A DNA stretch of 36,226 nt from contig JAHEHJ010000093.1 in the NCBI GenBank assembly GCA_024644655.1, positions 1-36,226 of the forward strand, read 5' to 3'. Source of the DNA: Flavobacterium sp. (GTDB lineage: Bacteria; Bacteroidota; Bacteroidia; Flavobacteriales; Flavobacteriaceae). Positions 34,803-36,226 of the stretch are shown here, piece after piece; the first letter of the stretch is position 1; every line of letters begins with the position of its first letter. The position numbers were made by a program, and so were the translations under genes. Below the pieces are notes generated by a model. The model searched no databases and was not told the DNA's origin. It saw nothing but the letters and a program-made list of their open reading frames with translations.

Positions 34803-36226
34803 ATGAAAAGAAACAACCTATATCATTTGATTTTCTTATTGGTTATAATTTGTAGTTGTCAACAAAAGCAACCTCAGTTATGCGATTCAACTCATTCCAA
34901 TGATTCTATCGAGAAGTATTTATCTCTAGCTGCTAATGACACACTAGCATTCTCCAAACGAAATCTATACAATAACAAAGCTTATTCATATATAGATCTT
35001 ACAAAAGAGGATCAAAAAACATTGGGATATTTATTTAGTGTTGCCGACAACTATAAAATAACAAATCAATGGTTATTTTTTTTTAATATAAATAAATTAA
35101 TTCTAAAAAAATCAAAAAAAATCAAAGATGACTTGAATAGAGCCCATGCTTATAAAAATTTAGGAGTTTATTATACTTTTCAAAGTGTAAATGATTCTGC
35201 AATAGATTATGAATTTAAAGCAAAAAGGATATATGAAAACCATTCCAGATATTATGAATTAATTTCAGTTTTAGAAGATATATGTCTAATTCAATCGTAT
35301 CAATGTGATTTTTTAGGAAGTAATAAAACCGCAATTCAAGCACTTAAATTAAATGCCATAAATAAAACAAAAAATAATATTGATTTTCTATATAGCATGT
35401 TAGGTTTAAATTCAAGTAACTTAAATGAATACGAAAAAGCAATAAATTATTACAATAAAAATGGTGATATCTCTACAAATAAAACCAACATTGGTTATTG
35501 TTTAATTAAATTAAAAAAATATAGCGCAGCTGAAAAAAAATTAAAAGAGATTTTAATTAATGAAATTGAAATTAAAAGAAACCCTGAAAATTATTCAAGT
35601 GCTTTAAATAACTTGGCATTATTAAAAATAGAAACTAATAAAATATCCAATGTTAATTATTTATTAGACAAATCCGCAAATATTGTTTTGAAAAATAAAT
35701 TAGAAAATACATATAATTATAATCGCTTATATTATTCCTTGTATTATTTCAAATTAAAGGACACCTTAAATTCAATCAAATTTGCCAAACAAGCACTAAG
35801 TTTATCTGAAAAATACAAAAACACCAATGATCAATTACTTTGTTGTAAACAATTGATTATAGTAGATCCAAAAAACACTTCCTTTTATGCTAAAAAATAT
35901 ATTCAATTAAATGATAGTTTACGGCAAGTAGAGCGCAACTTTAGAGATAAATATGCTCAAGCAGCATTTGAAACCGAAAGGATTTTAGAAGAAAAAGAAA
36001 AAGCAGAATTGCAGAAGTGGTATATTCTTGGGATTTCGTTTATCATTTCTACTTTTATTTTGATGCTATACATTATCAATTTAAGACGCAATAAAAAGAA
36101 AGAAAATAAGTTAATGCAAATTCAAAGAGAAGCTAATAATGAAATATACCAATTGACTTTAGTTCAAAAACTACGAGAAAATGAAGCTCGGCAAAATGAA
36201 AAAAATAGAATTGCGCAAGAATTACA
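34803..36226 (+). CDS. TPR-containing sensor histidine kinase (3' truncated by window end)
   Basis: Open frame from the ATG at 34803 to the window end without a stop (474 complete codons). The N-terminus MKRNNLYHLIFLLVIICSC is a signal or lipoprotein-like leader, with a possible lipid-modified Cys19. Residues about 35-395 are helical repeats of TPR character (for example NRAHAYKNLGVYYTFQ and ALNNLALLKIE), presumably periplasmic. A membrane segment WYILGISFIISTFILMLYII starts at Trp406, followed by a coiled-coil signalling helix rich in Lys, Glu and Gln. The last residues NEKNRIAQEL lead into the H-box of HisKA_3 (NarX/LiaS-like) kinases. The next codon begins CA, so it is His (or Gln). The catalytic ATPase domain is outside the window. 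Likely partner: the NarL-type regulator at 33010. Confidence 0.85.
   Translation, partial: MKRNNLYHLIFLLVIICSCQQKQPQLCDSTHSNDSIEKYLSLAANDTLAFSKRNLYNNKAYSYIDLTKEDQKTLGYLFSVADNYKITNQWLFFFNINKLILKKSKKIKDDLNRAHAYKNLGVYYTFQSVNDSAIDYEFKAKRIYENHSRYYELISVLEDICLIQSYQCDFLGSNKTAIQALKLNAINKTKNNIDFLYSMLGLNSSNLNEYEKAINYYNKNGDISTNKTNIGYCLIKLKKYSAAEKKLKEILINEIEIKRNPENYSSALNNLALLKIETNKISNVNYLLDKSANIVLKNKLENTYNYNRLYYSLYYFKLKDTLNSIKFAKQALSLSEKYKNTNDQLLCCKQLIIVDPKNTSFYAKKYIQLNDSLRQVERNFRDKYAQAAFETERILEEKEKAELQKWYILGISFIISTFILMLYIINLRRNKKKENKLMQIQREANNEIYQLTLVQKLRENEARQNEKNRIAQEL

Overview
The window looks like chromosomal DNA of a Flavobacterium-like member of the Bacteroidota. Three things point there: an AT-rich sequence; promoters matching the Bacteroidota -7 element TAnnTTTG, several with a -33 TTG 17-21 bases upstream, and few Shine-Dalgarno sites; and characteristic families, namely an OmpA-type porin with thrombospondin type-3 repeats, a three-gene succinate dehydrogenase with one fused membrane anchor, a eukaryotic/archaeal-type glycyl-tRNA synthetase, GH92 and LytTR regulators. 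No insertion sequence, phage gene, tRNA, rRNA or CRISPR array was recognised. Most of the window is core genome.

Layout. 1-4130: purN, rnhA, a PfkB-type kinase and a long, divergent PurF-type amidotransferase, all on the plus strand. 4130-4550: a gene-free stretch holding two near-identical small RNA transcription units (promoter, stem-loop, conserved linker, GNRA-capped terminator). 4550-14450: a superoxide dismutase (minus), then a GNAT acetyltransferase, an AddA-type helicase-nuclease, kbl, an OmpA-family porin and an AddB-type nuclease. 14450-20013: an alpha/beta hydrolase (minus), a 524-bp gap with three 22-bp tandem units each centred on TGACCGCGGT, a DUF1398 gene, an Xaa-Pro aminopeptidase and a Crp/Fnr regulator (both minus), then a ChaN-like and an MbnP-like exported protein that look like an operon. 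20014-23867: sdhC-sdhA-sdhB with a clear promoter and terminator. 23900-31650: a GH92 mannosidase, an omega-amidase, a large Ig-like lipoprotein and comF (both minus), and glyS. 31850-36226: a signalling region with an unusual LytTR regulator, a NarL-type response regulator, 713 bp of non-coding DNA rich in inverted repeats, a small secreted cysteine-containing protein, and a TPR sensor histidine kinase cut by the window end at its predicted phospho-acceptor histidine codon.

How the genes fit together. purN and the PurF-type protein belong to purine synthesis. AddA plus AddB would form the double-strand-break resection enzyme. SdhCAB is complex II. The NarL regulator and the HisKA_3-type kinase are a plausible cognate two-component pair, with the secreted protein as a possible accessory. 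The best candidates for undescribed biology are the twin small RNAs at 4205-4485, the phased palindromes at 15497-15562, and the LytTR protein with a Glu in place of the phospho-acceptor Asp and a long acidic linker.
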